A stretch of DNA of 64,000 bases from Streptomyces sp. ISL-10 (GTDB lineage: Bacteria; Actinomycetota; Actinomycetes; Streptomycetales; Streptomycetaceae), in NCBI RefSeq assembly GCF_018614575.1, contig NZ_JAGGOJ010000016.1:124001-188000 (forward strand), in the 5' to 3' direction. Shown here piece by piece: positions 33,139-41,161 of the stretch (the stretch's first letter is position 1; every line of letters begins with the position of its first letter). Both the position numbers and the translations under genes were made by a program. Below the pieces are notes generated by a model. The model saw only the letters and a program-made list of their open reading frames with translations. It searched no databases and had not been told where the DNA came from.

Positions 33139-33692
33139 GCGCCCCGCTGATCGTCCTCATCGGGCCGATGGGCTCGGGCAAGTCCACGGTCGGTGAGCTG
33201 CTGGCCGGGCTCCTCGATGTCGACTTCCGGGACACCGACGCCGACATCGTGGCCGCGCAGGGCCGGGAGATCGCGGACATCTTCGTCGACGAGGGCGAGG
33301 CGTACTTCCGGGAGCTGGAGCGCGCTGCTGTCCGCGCCGCGGTCGCCGAGCACACCGGTGTCCTCGCCCTCGGCGGCGGCGCGATCCTGGACGAGGGCAC
33401 CAGGGAGCTGCTGGCCGGACTGCCGGTCGCCTACCTGTCCATGGACGTGGAGGAGGCGGTGCGGCGCGTCGGGCTCAACACCGCCCGCCCGCTGCTCGCC
33501 GTCAATCCGCGGCGACAGTGGCGCGAACTCATGGACGCCCGGCGGCCCTTGTACACCGAGGTGGCGCGCGTCGTCGTCGCGACGGACGACCGCACACCTG
33601 ACGAGGTCGCCCGCGCGGTCCTCGACGCGCTGGAGCTGAAGACGGTAATTCCCGGGGGTAAGACCCCGGACCCCCGGCAGGAGAAGAAGTGA
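33135..33692 (+). CDS. aroK: Shikimate kinase
   Basis: A 185-residue P-loop kinase. Walker A is GPMGSGKSTVG, the shikimate-binding DTD is in FRDTDADIV, LGGGAILDEGTRELL is the GGG substrate loop, and RPLLAV lies in the lid. Longer than average by a short C-terminal KTVIPGGKTPDPRQEKK tail. GTG at 33135, translationally coupled on both sides. Confidence 0.93.
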   Translation: MSAPLIVLIGPMGSGKSTVGELLAGLLDVDFRDTDADIVAAQGREIADIFVDEGEAYFRELERAAVRAAVAEHTGVLALGGGAILDEGTRELLAGLPVAYLSMDVEEAVRRVGLNTARPLLAVNPRRQWRELMDARRPLYTEVARVVVATDDRTPDEVARAVLDALELKTVIPGGKTPDPRQEKK

Positions 33693-34783
33693 CTGACCAG
33701 GCAGTGACGCGTATCCAGGTGGGCGGCACGGCCGGCACCGACCCGTACGAGGTGCTGGTCGGACGGCAGCTCCTCGGCGAGCTGGGCGGGCTCATCGGAC
33801 CGAGGGCCCAGCGCGTGGCCGTCATCCATCCCGAAGCGCTCGCCGAGACCGGTGAGGCGCTGCGCGCGGACCTCGCCGAGCAGGGCTACGAGGCCGTCGC
33901 CATCCAGGTGCCCAACGCCGAGGAGGCCAAGACCGCCGAGGTCGCCGCCTACTGCTGGAAGGCGCTCGGACAGACCGGCTTCACCCGCACCGACGTGATC
34001 GTCGGCGTCGGCGGCGGGTCCACGACCGACCTCGCCGGGTTCGTCGCGGCCAGCTGGCTGCGCGGAGTGCGCTGGATCGCCGTGCCCACGACCGTGCTCG
34101 CCATGGTGGACGCGGCCGTCGGCGGCAAGACCGGCATCAACACCGCCGAGGGCAAGAACCTCGTCGGCGCCTTCCACCCGCCGGCGGGTGTGATCTGCGA
34201 CCTGGCCGCGCTCGACTCGCTGCCCGTCAACGACTACGTGAGCGGCATGGCCGAGATCATCAAGGCGGGTTTCATCGCCGACCCGGTGATCCTCGACCTC
34301 ATCGAGGCCGACCCCGAGGGCGCGCGCACGCCCACGGGCCCGCACACCGCCGAACTCATCGAGCGCTCCATCCGGGTCAAGGCCGAGGTGGTCTCCAGCG
34401 ACCTCAAGGAGTCCGGCCTGCGCGAGATCCTCAACTACGGGCACACCCTCGCCCATGCGATCGAGAAGAACGAGCGCTACAAGTGGCGGCACGGCGCGGC
34501 CGTCTCGGTCGGCATGGTCTTCGCCGCCGAACTGGGTCGTCTCGCCGGGCGGTTGGACGATGCCACCGCCGACCGGCACCGCGCCGTCCTGCAGTCCGTC
34601 GGGCTCCCGCTTACCTACCGCGGCGACCAGTGGCCCAAGCTGCTGGAGACGATGAAGGTCGACAAGAAGTCCCGCGGGAACCTGCTGCGCTTCATCGTCC
34701 TCGACGGCCTCGCCAAGCCGACCGTCCTTGAGGGCCCCGACCCGGCGGTGCTGCTCGCGGCGTACGGGGAGGTCTCCGCGTGA
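33689..34783 (+). CDS. aroB: 3-Dehydroquinate synthase
   Basis: A 364-residue NAD- and zinc-dependent enzyme. Clear motifs: IVGVGGGSTTDLAGFVAASWLRGVRWIAVPTTVLAMVDAAVGGKTGIN, the metal ligand region LREILNYGHTLAHAIEKNERYKWRHGAAVSVGM, and the C-terminal KVDKKSRGNLLRFIVLDGLAKP. GTG at 33689 follows a GGAGAAG site and overlaps the aroK stop. Confidence 0.94.
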   Translation: MTDQAVTRIQVGGTAGTDPYEVLVGRQLLGELGGLIGPRAQRVAVIHPEALAETGEALRADLAEQGYEAVAIQVPNAEEAKTAEVAAYCWKALGQTGFTRTDVIVGVGGGSTTDLAGFVAASWLRGVRWIAVPTTVLAMVDAAVGGKTGINTAEGKNLVGAFHPPAGVICDLAALDSLPVNDYVSGMAEIIKAGFIADPVILDLIEADPEGARTPTGPHTAELIERSIRVKAEVVSSDLKESGLREILNYGHTLAHAIEKNERYKWRHGAAVSVGMVFAAELGRLAGRLDDATADRHRAVLQSVGLPLTYRGDQWPKLLETMKVDKKSRGNLLRFIVLDGLAKPTVLEGPDPAVLLAAYGEVSA

Positions 34784-35220
34784 GCCGCCGGACACTGGTG
34801 CTCAACGGCCCCAACCTCGGCCGCCTCGGCTCCCGCGAGCCCGACGTGTACGGCGCGACGTCGTACGCCGGGCTCGTGGAGACCTGCCAGGCGCTCGGCA
34901 AGGAGCTCGGCCTCGACGTCGAGGTGCGGGAGACCAACGACGAGGGCGAGATGATCCGCTGGCTCCACGAGGCCGCCGACGGATCTATTCCGGTCGTTCT
35001 CAACCCCGGTGCGTTCACGCACTATTCGTACGCGATGCGCGACGCGGCCGCGCAGCGGACCGCTCCGTTGATCGAAGTGCACATCTCCAACCCGTACACG
35101 CGCGAGGCCTTCCGGCACACGTCCGTCGTCGCCTCGGTCGCCAGCGGGACCATTGCCGGTTTCGGCATCGGCTCCTACCGGCTCGCGCTGCGCGCGCTGG
35201 CCGACGAACTGGACGGCTGA
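34780..35220 (+). CDS. aroQ: Type II 3-dehydroquinate dehydratase
   Basis: A 146-residue dodecameric dehydratase of the type II class. The active-site loop GPNLGRLGSREPDVYGATSY (Arg and Tyr), NPGAFTHYSYAMRDA and EVHISNPYTREAFRHTS are visible. It ends the coupled aroC-aroK-aroB-aroQ run; the terminator follows within 25 bp. Confidence 0.94.
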   Translation: MSRRTLVLNGPNLGRLGSREPDVYGATSYAGLVETCQALGKELGLDVEVRETNDEGEMIRWLHEAADGSIPVVLNPGAFTHYSYAMRDAAAQRTAPLIEVHISNPYTREAFRHTSVVASVASGTIAGFGIGSYRLALRALADELDG

Positions 35221-35243
35221 CGGCGGAGACCGGGCACTTCTCG

Positions 35244-35281
35244 CCGCCCCCGGCCGTTGTGACGACAGCGGCCGGGGGCGG
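35244..35281 (+). terminator. Hairpin terminator after aroQ
   Basis: A 13 bp perfect stem (35244-35256 with 35269-35281), extended by four weaker pairs to a GACG tetraloop. Confidence 0.8.
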
Positions 35282-35356
35282 TCGCACATCCGAACGGCTC
35301 CGGGAGGGTACCGTTCGGGAGATCAGCGTCAGTCGTACGAGACGGAGTGGCACCGG

Positions 35357-36223
35357 ATGCAGCACGCAGTGGGGGCTCCGCTGCCGCCCCACCGCCCGGG
35401 GCAGGGACAACAACCGGCCGCATGGACACCCAGCGCCCACCGTCCGGGGCCGGTCCCCGGGCCTCCCGCCGGGCCGCCCGCTCCGCCGCCGCCTCCTCCG
35501 ATGGCCGGACCGCCGATGCCCGCCCCCGCGCAGCCGGGGTGGAACGGGACCGTCCCGCAGCACCCGTCCGCGCCGCCGTCCCGTGAGACCACCGGGCACG
35601 TCCAACTGCCGCCCGGCCAGCCCGTTCCCCTGCCCGACCCGCCTCCCGCCGACAGCGGCACGGGGACGGCCATGCTCGCCGTGCTGCTGATCGGCCCGGC
35701 CGGCGCGGGCAAGACGACGGTGGCCCGCCACTGGGCCAGGCGCCGGCGGGTGCCCACCGCGCACATCAGCCTCGACGACGTCCGCGAATGGGTGTGCTCC
35801 GGCTTCGCCGACCCCCAGGACGGCTGGAACGACAACTCCGAGGCCCAGTACCGCCTCGCCCGACGCACCTGCGGTTTCGCCGCGCGCAACTTCCTGGCCA
35901 ACGGCATCTCCTGCATCCTCGACGACGCGGTCTTCCCCGACCGCCCGGTCGTCGGCCTCGGCGGCTGGAAGCGCCACGTCGGCCCCGGGCTGCTGCCGGT
36001 GGTGCTCCTGCCGGGCCTGGAGATCGTCCTCGAACGCAACGCGGAACGCACGGGCAACCGCCGCCTCTCGGACGAGGAGGTCGCGGGCATCCACGGTCGG
36101 ATGGCGGGCTGGTACGGCTCGGGCCTGCCGATCATCGACAACTCGAAGTACGACGTGGAGACGACCGCGCGCGTCCTGGACGACGTCCTGGCGCGCGCGA
36201 TCGCCAGCCCCCCGAACTGGTGA
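35357..36223 (+). CDS. P-loop kinase-like (zeta-toxin/PNK-like) protein with Pro-rich N terminus
   Basis: A 288-residue protein. Residues 1-100 are very rich in Pro and Gly (PGPVPGPPAGPPAPPPPPPMAGPP). From about 105 follows a P-loop domain: Walker A LIGPAGAGKTTVARHWA, SLDDVREWVC, a helical region with Glu/Arg (NDNSEAQYRLARRTCGFAARNFLANG), Walker-B-like SCILDDAVF, and a C-terminal RNAERTGNRRLSDEEVAGIHGRM lid. This resembles polynucleotide kinase and zeta-toxin-like phosphotransferases, but substrate is unknown and no antitoxin lies beside it. ATG at 35357, behind the aroQ terminator. Confidence 0.82.
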   Translation: MQHAVGAPLPPHRPGQGQQPAAWTPSAHRPGPVPGPPAGPPAPPPPPPMAGPPMPAPAQPGWNGTVPQHPSAPPSRETTGHVQLPPGQPVPLPDPPPADSGTGTAMLAVLLIGPAGAGKTTVARHWARRRRVPTAHISLDDVREWVCSGFADPQDGWNDNSEAQYRLARRTCGFAARNFLANGISCILDDAVFPDRPVVGLGGWKRHVGPGLLPVVLLPGLEIVLERNAERTGNRRLSDEEVAGIHGRMAGWYGSGLPIIDNSKYDVETTARVLDDVLARAIASPPNW

Positions 36224-36286
36224 CGCGCTTCAGGCGTGGGCGCCCTGACCGGGGGCTGTGCCCGAGCCCCGCGCCTCGATCCCCCT

Positions 36287-36415
36287 GCGGCCCGGCGGCC
36301 GTGGGAGGTGGCCCCCGGCGGGGCTTGATGTGCCCGGCGGCTGCGCCTGAACGTGCTCGCGCTCGCGGGCTTGCCCGGGCCCGCGCGACCGGATCACCCA
36401 CGGCCGCCTGGCCGC
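36287..36415. repeat. Two further copies of the ruvA-ruvB palindrome family
   Basis: GCGGCCCGGCGGCCGT at 36287-36302 and the opposite-strand form ACGGCCGCCTGGCCGC at 36400-36415, both followed by the same GTGGGAGGT or CCTGGGGAGAGC flanks seen at 7173-7299. They lie in the 269 bp gap between the P-loop gene and the M24 gene, showing that the element is dispersed. Confidence 0.75.
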
Positions 36416-36492
36416 AGCACGGAGGCCTGGGGAGAGCCCCCGCTCGGCCGCGTCACCAGGCCGACCCGCCATCGGGCTCGTAGGCTCGGAGA

Positions 36493-37599
36493 ATGTCCGA
36501 GGTGTTTGGCGCCCGACGCGGTCGGCTGCGCGACCGGTGCGCCGCCGCCGGCAGCGCAGCGGTCCTGATCTCCCGCCCCGCCAATGTCCGCTATCTCGCG
36601 GGCACCGCCCCGCCCGGCGCCGTGCTGCTGCTCGGCCCCGAGGAGGACGCCCTGCTGTGCCCCCGCACCCCCACAGGCGACCCCGCCGACGGGCGGCCCG
36701 ACGAGGAGCTGCGGCTGACCGTACTGCCCACGTCCGCAGGCGACCCGGCCGTCGCCGCGGCCGAGCTGGCGCGCAGTGCCTCGGCCGAGGCTCTCTCCGT
36801 CGAGGAGCACCATCTGACCGTCGCGCGTCACCGGGCCCTGAAGTCCGCCGCACCGCACCTGCGCATCACCGACCTCGGTCTCGCCGTCGAGCAGCAGCGC
36901 ATCGTCAAGGACGAGGATGAGATCGCCTGTCTGCGCATCGCCGGTGAGATCACCGACCAGGCCCTCGGCGAGCTCCTCGAGTCGATCCTCGTGGGACGCA
37001 CGGAACGGCACCTCGCGCTGGAGCTGGAGCGCCGTCTCGTCGACCACGGTGCCGACGGCCCCGCCTTCCCCACCTCCGTGGCCACAGGACCGAACTCCGG
37101 ACGACCCGGCCACCGCCCCAGCGACCGCCGCGTCGAGGAGGGCGACTTCCTGTCCGTCTGCCTGGGTGCCAACTACCGCGGATACCGCTGCGAGATCGGC
37201 CGCACGTTCGTGATCGGCACGTCTCCGGCGGACTGGCAGATCGAGCTGTACGAGCTCGTGTTCGCCGCTCAGCGCGCCGGCCGTGAGGCCCTGCTGCCGG
37301 GGGCCGCCTACCGCGAGGTGGACCATGCGGCCCGCCAGATCCTCGACGCGGCGGGCCACGGCGAGGCCCTTGCGCCCCGCACGGGGCACGGTGTCGGGCT
37401 CGAAATCGGTGAGGACCCGCAGCTCGCCCCTGCGGCCATGGGTAAACTGGACGCTTGCGTGCCGGTCACCGTCGAACCGGGGGTCCACCTCCCGGGCCGG
37501 GGCGGCGTCCGGATCGATGACACGCTCGTCGTACGCCAGGAGGCGGACGGCGGACCCGAGCTACTCACCATCACGACCAAGGAGCTGCTCGCGCTCTAA
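36493..37599 (+). CDS. M24 (Xaa-Pro peptidase-like) protein with altered metal site
   Basis: A 368-residue creatinase/aminopeptidase P-fold protein: N-terminal creatinase-like domain (1-130, ISRPANVRYLAGTAPPG) and pita-bread domain (140-368). By alignment in mind with E. coli PepP, metal ligands D-D-H-E-E correspond here to Cys223 (SVCLGANYRGY), Glu234 (RCEIGRTF), His299 (GHGVGLEIGE), Glu328 (TVEPGVH) and Asp342 (VRIDDT). Three of five are changed, and the second-shell His of the VHE motif is Gly. It may bind metal differently or be a pseudoenzyme. ATG at 36493; efp follows 59 bp later, a common pairing (pepQ/pepP-efp). Confidence 0.88.
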   Translation: MSEVFGARRGRLRDRCAAAGSAAVLISRPANVRYLAGTAPPGAVLLLGPEEDALLCPRTPTGDPADGRPDEELRLTVLPTSAGDPAVAAAELARSASAEALSVEEHHLTVARHRALKSAAPHLRITDLGLAVEQQRIVKDEDEIACLRIAGEITDQALGELLESILVGRTERHLALELERRLVDHGADGPAFPTSVATGPNSGRPGHRPSDRRVEEGDFLSVCLGANYRGYRCEIGRTFVIGTSPADWQIELYELVFAAQRAGREALLPGAAYREVDHAARQILDAAGHGEALAPRTGHGVGLEIGEDPQLAPAAMGKLDACVPVTVEPGVHLPGRGGVRIDDTLVVRQEADGGPELLTITTKELLAL

Positions 37600-37658
37600 C
37601 GCGCGCCTCCGCAGCCACTGGGTCGTCCACCAGCGTCAGTCCAGGAGATTCCGCAACC

Positions 37659-38225
37659 GTGGCTTCCACGAACGACCTCAAGAACGGCATGGTGCTCAAG
37701 CTCGACGGAGGCCAGCTCTGGTCCGTCGTCGAGTTCCAGCACGTCAAGCCCGGCAAGGGCCCGGCCTTCGTGCGCACCAAGCTCAAGAACGTGCTCTCCG
37801 GCAAGGTCGTCGACAAGACCTTCAACGCAGGCGTGAAGGTCGAGACGGCCACCGTCGACCGACGCGACATGCAGTTCTCGTACATGGACGGCGAGTACTT
37901 CGTCTTCATGGACATGCAGACCTACGACCAGCTGATGATCGACCGCAAGCAGGTCGGCGACGCCGCGAACTTCCTCATCGAGGGCTTCACCGCCAGCGTC
38001 GCGCAGCACGAGGGCGAGGTGCTCTACGTCGAGCTCCCGGCCGCCGTCGAGCTCACCATCCAGCACACCGAGCCGGGCGTGCAGGGCGACCGCTCCACCG
38101 GTGGCTCCAAGCCCGCCACCCTGGAGACCGGCTACGAGATCCAGGTCCCGCTGTTCATCACCACTGGTGAGAAGATCAAGGTCGACACCCGCTCGGGCGA
38201 CTACCTCGGCCGGGTGAACAGCTAA
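37659..38225 (+). CDS. efp: Elongation factor P
   Basis: A 188-residue three-domain, tRNA-shaped factor that relieves ribosome stalling at polyproline. The tip loop reads KPGKGPAF with Lys33 at the position modified in other bacteria. The C terminus TTGEKIKVDTRSGDYLGRVNS is the EF-P signature. No EpmA/EpmB or YmfI-like enzyme is in the window. GTG at 37659. nusB begins two bases after the stop. Confidence 0.95.
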   Translation: MASTNDLKNGMVLKLDGGQLWSVVEFQHVKPGKGPAFVRTKLKNVLSGKVVDKTFNAGVKVETATVDRRDMQFSYMDGEYFVFMDMQTYDQLMIDRKQVGDAANFLIEGFTASVAQHEGEVLYVELPAAVELTIQHTEPGVQGDRSTGGSKPATLETGYEIQVPLFITTGEKIKVDTRSGDYLGRVNS

Positions 38226-38227
38226 CC

Positions 38228-38656
38228 GTGGCTGCCCGTAACAAGGCCCGCAAGCGTGCCTTCCAGATCCTCTTCGAGGCCGACCAGCGCGGGGCGTCCG
38301 TGCAGACGGTCCTCGCGGACTGGGTCCGGCACGCCCGCTCTGACGACCGTCAGCCGCCGGTCGCCGAGTACACCATGGACCTCGTCGAGGGCTACGCGGA
38401 GCACGCGGCCCGTATCGACGAGCTCATCTCCACGTATGCGGTCGGCTGGACGCTGGACCGGATGCCGGTCGTCGACCGCAACATCCTGCGGCTCGGTGCG
38501 TTCGAGCTGGTGTGGATGGACGAGACGCCCGACGCGGTGGTGATCGACGAGGCGGTGCAGCTCGCCAAGGAGTTCTCCACCGACGAGTCTCCGTCGTTCG
38601 TGAACGGCCTGCTGGGCCGCTTCAAGGACCTCAAGCCGACCCTCCGCCGCGACTGA
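38228..38656 (+). CDS. nusB: Transcription antitermination factor NusB
   Basis: A 142-residue all-helical RNA-binding protein that, with NusE/S10, binds boxA in rRNA leaders. Family signatures are RNKARKRAFQILFEADQRG at the start and YAVGWTLDRMPVVDRNILRLGAFELVW, DEAVQLAKEFSTDESPSFVNGLLGRF. GTG at 38228, cotranscribed with efp; a strong terminator follows. Confidence 0.94.
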   Translation: MAARNKARKRAFQILFEADQRGASVQTVLADWVRHARSDDRQPPVAEYTMDLVEGYAEHAARIDELISTYAVGWTLDRMPVVDRNILRLGAFELVWMDETPDAVVIDEAVQLAKEFSTDESPSFVNGLLGRFKDLKPTLRRD

Positions 38657-38679
38657 AGCGCGCGGCGGCGCGCCGGCTT

Positions 38680-38727
38680 CACCGGGCCCGGGGCAGAAGA
38701 AGACCGTCTTCTGCCCCGGGCCCGGTG
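38680..38727 (+). terminator. Strong terminator after efp-nusB
   Basis: A perfect 21 bp stem (38680-38700 with 38707-38727), 6-base loop, followed by GCTTTTC; one of the few here with a T tract. Confidence 0.9.
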
Positions 38728-39017
38728 CTTTTCGGCCACTCGGTGAAGCGACTGCTCCGTGCCGCGCACCGAAAGAATCCGGCCATTGATCGGCTCTGTG
38801 AGGATTCGGTGCACACGCGGGCGGCGCCCGCCCGGTGGCTGTGGCCATGCGCGCTGGGCTCTGCCGAGCCCGCGCCGCTTGCGGCGCAAGCCGCCACGCT
38901 GCGCGCGGTGCCTGCGCGGCACATGCGGGGCTGCGCCCCCCGGTGGCTGCGCGGCGACGCGCGCTGGGAGGGCACGTCGCAGACCTGCCCTCCGGCCCAC
39001 CCTCGAACAGTGGTGCC
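38728..39017. repeat. Gene-free, hairpin-rich DNA between nusB and NUDIX genes
   Basis: Holds an inverted repeat (GCACCGAA near 38766 with TTCGGTGC near 38815) and copy 1 of a two-hairpin repeat at 38849-38904 (GGGCTC-TGCC-GAGCCC, then GCTTGC-GGC-GCAAGC). A 24-base segment at 38945-38968 recurs exactly at 39681-39704. No gene is supported. Confidence 0.7.
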
Positions 39018-39485
39018 TCAGTGCTGGATCAGGCCGTCGACCGGGACGGGAGCGACGTGGCCGGTCGCCGGAACGGTCTGTGCCAGGGCGAGACCGATGT
39101 CGACCAGCGATGACCGGCGCAGGCAAGCGACACCGGGGATCGGAGTCCAGACGGACTCGGCGACTTCACCGTTCGGCTCCGGCCGCAGCCGGCCGCCGGT
39201 GATACGGACCCGGTAGAAGATGCCGACATTCTGGTGCTCGACTCCTGCACGTGCGGCGGCCGCGGGGATCACCCTTGAGTCCACGCCCAGCAGGCGTTCA
39301 ACCACCGCTTCGCAGCCGGTCTCCTCGGCGACCTCCCGGATCACCGCATCGAACGGATCCTCCCCGTGCTCGACTCGACCGCCCGGAAGAGTCAAGTTGC
39401 TCTCGCCCTTCGGGGGTATGTGACGGGCGAGCAGCACACGCCCGTCCTCGATGCACACGGCGTACGCCGCCAGCCGGAAACTCAT
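39018..39485 (-). CDS. NUDIX hydrolase
   Basis: A 155-residue pyrophosphohydrolase. The NUDIX box is complete and canonical: GRVEHGEDPFDAVIREVAEE followed by TG (G-x5-E-x7-REVAEETG). N terminus SFRLAAYAVCIEDGRVLLARHIPPKGESNLTLPGG is typical of ADP-ribose/8-oxo-dGTP type enzymes, but specificity cannot be assigned. ATG at 39485 is chosen for the GGGAGGTGCGGGGGG ribosome region; an upstream extension has no family similarity. It is isolated between two repeat-rich gaps. Confidence 0.88.
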   Translation of the reverse strand: MSFRLAAYAVCIEDGRVLLARHIPPKGESNLTLPGGRVEHGEDPFDAVIREVAEETGCEAVVERLLGVDSRVIPAAAARAGVEHQNVGIFYRVRITGGRLRPEPNGEVAESVWTPIPGVACLRRSSLVDIGLALAQTVPATGHVAPVPVDGLIQH

Positions 39486-40366
39486 CCCCCCGCACCTCCC
39501 ACCGGACCCTATCCAACTCCAAGATCCGCTCATCGCCATGAGCGCAGAGTGGAGCCAGACCAACTTCTTGGGCCGTGGAGCCACTTCTGTTCCGTGCGGT
39601 GGAGCCCGAAGAAGTGCTTACCAGCACGGTGTCTGTGTGGCAGAGCGGGCCGGGCCCTGCCCGGTGCTGCGGGCCAGGCGGGCTGCGCGGCGACGCGCGC
39701 TGGGGTTCTGCCGAGCCCGTGCCACTCGCGGCGCAGGCCGCCGCGCTGCGCCCTTCCCGGCGCTGGCGCGGCATGCTGCTGGCCTGCGTCCGCCGGCCGA
39801 TCAGTCTGCACGGGTGACGGGGCTTCCCCGGGAAGTCGACAGATCGCCCGTGCCCTCAGTGGGCCCGGTCGTGCGGCCCCACGAGTGCCAGGCCCGGCTC
39901 CCCCGCTCCGGTCCCGTCTGCCGAGCTGTGCGCCGTCCGGCCATGTCACCGGGCTTCCCCATGCCCACGCCATGCTCCTGGCTGCGCAATGACCTCTGCG
40001 CAGGCGGTCACCGCTGCTTCGACCTTGGCGAGGCTGCCTGCCCCGGGGCCGCGAGCCCGCTGTGCGGGATTCCCGTGCGCAGGGCTGCGGTACGCCGCGC
40101 GAGAGCTGCCGCGCACAGCGCCCGTGCGGGCCTCCGGGTCGGGTTGACCTGCCGCGCCCATATGAGGCCCGCCAGCCTGGGAGGTGCCCACTCACGGGGC
40201 CCGGGTCGGGCCATCAGTCCATGGAGCTGACGCGGCCCGTCGGGCCCCTGTGGCCCGCCCGCGCAGGGCCAGGGCTCCTAACCCGGCGGCCGCGCCTCCG
40301 GGGCCTCAGAAGCCCCCAGGCCGCCCAGGCGTACGCCCCTGGCCTCGTCCGCTGGGCGTCGCATGG
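39486..40366. repeat. Gene-free stretch between NUDIX gene and bldD
   Basis: About 880 bp with open frames on both strands but no recognisable protein, no ribosome site and no consistent codon bias. Copy 2 of the two-hairpin repeat is at 39695-39751, preceded by the 24-base exact match at 39681-39704. Short inverted repeats are frequent. A minus-strand AKVEAAVTACAEVIAQ stretch near 40000 looks protein-like but has no context. I see no tRNA or known RNA. Confidence 0.55.
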
Positions 40367-40403
40367 CGAAGGGCGGGCCGGTCTCAGCCGGGCCCGCCCT
40401 TCG
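40367..40403. terminator. Terminator downstream of bldD
   Basis: A perfect 13 bp stem (40367-40379 with 40391-40403) with an 11-base loop; on the plus strand it is followed by GTTTTTT at 40411-40417, on the minus strand it lies 28 bp after the bldD stop. Confidence 0.75.
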
Positions 40404-40430
40404 GTGTGACGTTTTTTCAAAAAGGAGAGG

Positions 40431-40931
40431 TCAGGCCTCTTCGTGTGCGACCGCACGCCGCGCGTCCGCGTCCAGGACGCCCCAGCTGATCAGCTGCTCC
40501 GTCAGGACCGAGGGCGACTGGTCGTAGATCACGGCCAGCGTGCGCAGGTCGTCCTGGCGGATCGAGAGCACCTTGCCGTTGTAGTCGCCGCGCTGGGACT
40601 GGATCGTCGCCGCGTAGCGCTGCAGCGGGCCCGCCTTCTCCTGCGGGACGTGGGCCAGGCGCTCCAGGTCGAGGACGAGCTTCGGCGGCGGCTCGGCGGC
40701 CCCGCCCGGCGTCGTGCCCGGAAGCAGCTCCTGCACCGGGACGCCGTAGAAGTCCGCGAGCTCGGCGAGGCGCTGTACGGTCACGGCGCGGTCGCCGCGC
40801 TCGTACGAGCCGACCACGACGGCCTTCCAGCGGCCCTGGGACTTCTCTTCCACGCCGTGGAGGGACAGCCCCTGCTGGGTGCGGATGGCGCGGAGCTTGG
40901 CCCCGAGCTGTTTTGCGTATTCGCTGGACAT
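40431..40931 (-). CDS. bldD: Developmental master regulator BldD
   Basis: A 166-residue repressor holding back sporulation genes during vegetative growth. N-terminal HTH DNA-binding domain (SSEYAKQLGAKLRAIRTQQGLSLHGVEEKS, VVVGSYERGDRAVTVQRLAELADFYGVPVQELLPG) and C-terminal domain with the cyclic di-GMP signature RXD-X8-RXXD, seen as RGDYNGKVLSIRQDD. Nearly identical to the S. coelicolor protein as I recall it. ATG at 40931; an upstream in-frame ATG at 40955 would add eight residues. Divergent from the pyr operon. Confidence 0.96.
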   Translation of the reverse strand: MSSEYAKQLGAKLRAIRTQQGLSLHGVEEKSQGRWKAVVVGSYERGDRAVTVQRLAELADFYGVPVQELLPGTTPGGAAEPPPKLVLDLERLAHVPQEKAGPLQRYAATIQSQRGDYNGKVLSIRQDDLRTLAVIYDQSPSVLTEQLISWGVLDADARRAVAHEEA

Positions 40932-40978
40932 ATAGCTCCCCGGACGCTGTGACAACGTGCGGCTCCGCCGCGCGACTG

Positions 40979-41020
40979 GTAACTCACTGTGAGGTTACGC
41001 AGCGTGACTTGGCTGAGTCA
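40979..41020 (-). promoter_or_regulatory. Inverted repeats upstream of bldD, candidate BldD autoregulatory box
   Basis: GTAACTCACTGTGAGGTTAC at 40979-40998 is a near-palindrome carrying TCAC/GTGA half sites like the BldD consensus (AGTGA-Nn-TCACC). A second TGACT-N6-AGTCA lies at 41005-41020. They are 48 to 89 bp upstream of the bldD start and also face pyrR. Autoregulation of BldD is known in S. coelicolor; assignment to these bases is inference. Confidence 0.5.
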
Positions 41021-41161
41021 AGCCGAACGGTCCGGACCGGTTTCAGTCACGGGCCGGCGTACCCGGACCAGTACACCCATCAAGCACTGGTAACGTGGAC
41101 GGCGCAATTCCGACGTCCTTTAAGGTCCGTCCCGTGAGGCGGAGAAGGAGGTCCGTTTCAT

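Noticed and set aside
35357..36223. Toxin of a toxin-antitoxin pair (zeta-like)
   Set aside because: No antitoxin gene beside it and the operon context is housekeeping; called only kinase-like.
38657..40430. Mobile element or integrated island around the NUDIX gene
   Set aside because: No transposase, integrase, tRNA target or direct-repeat ends were found; only short dispersed repeats.
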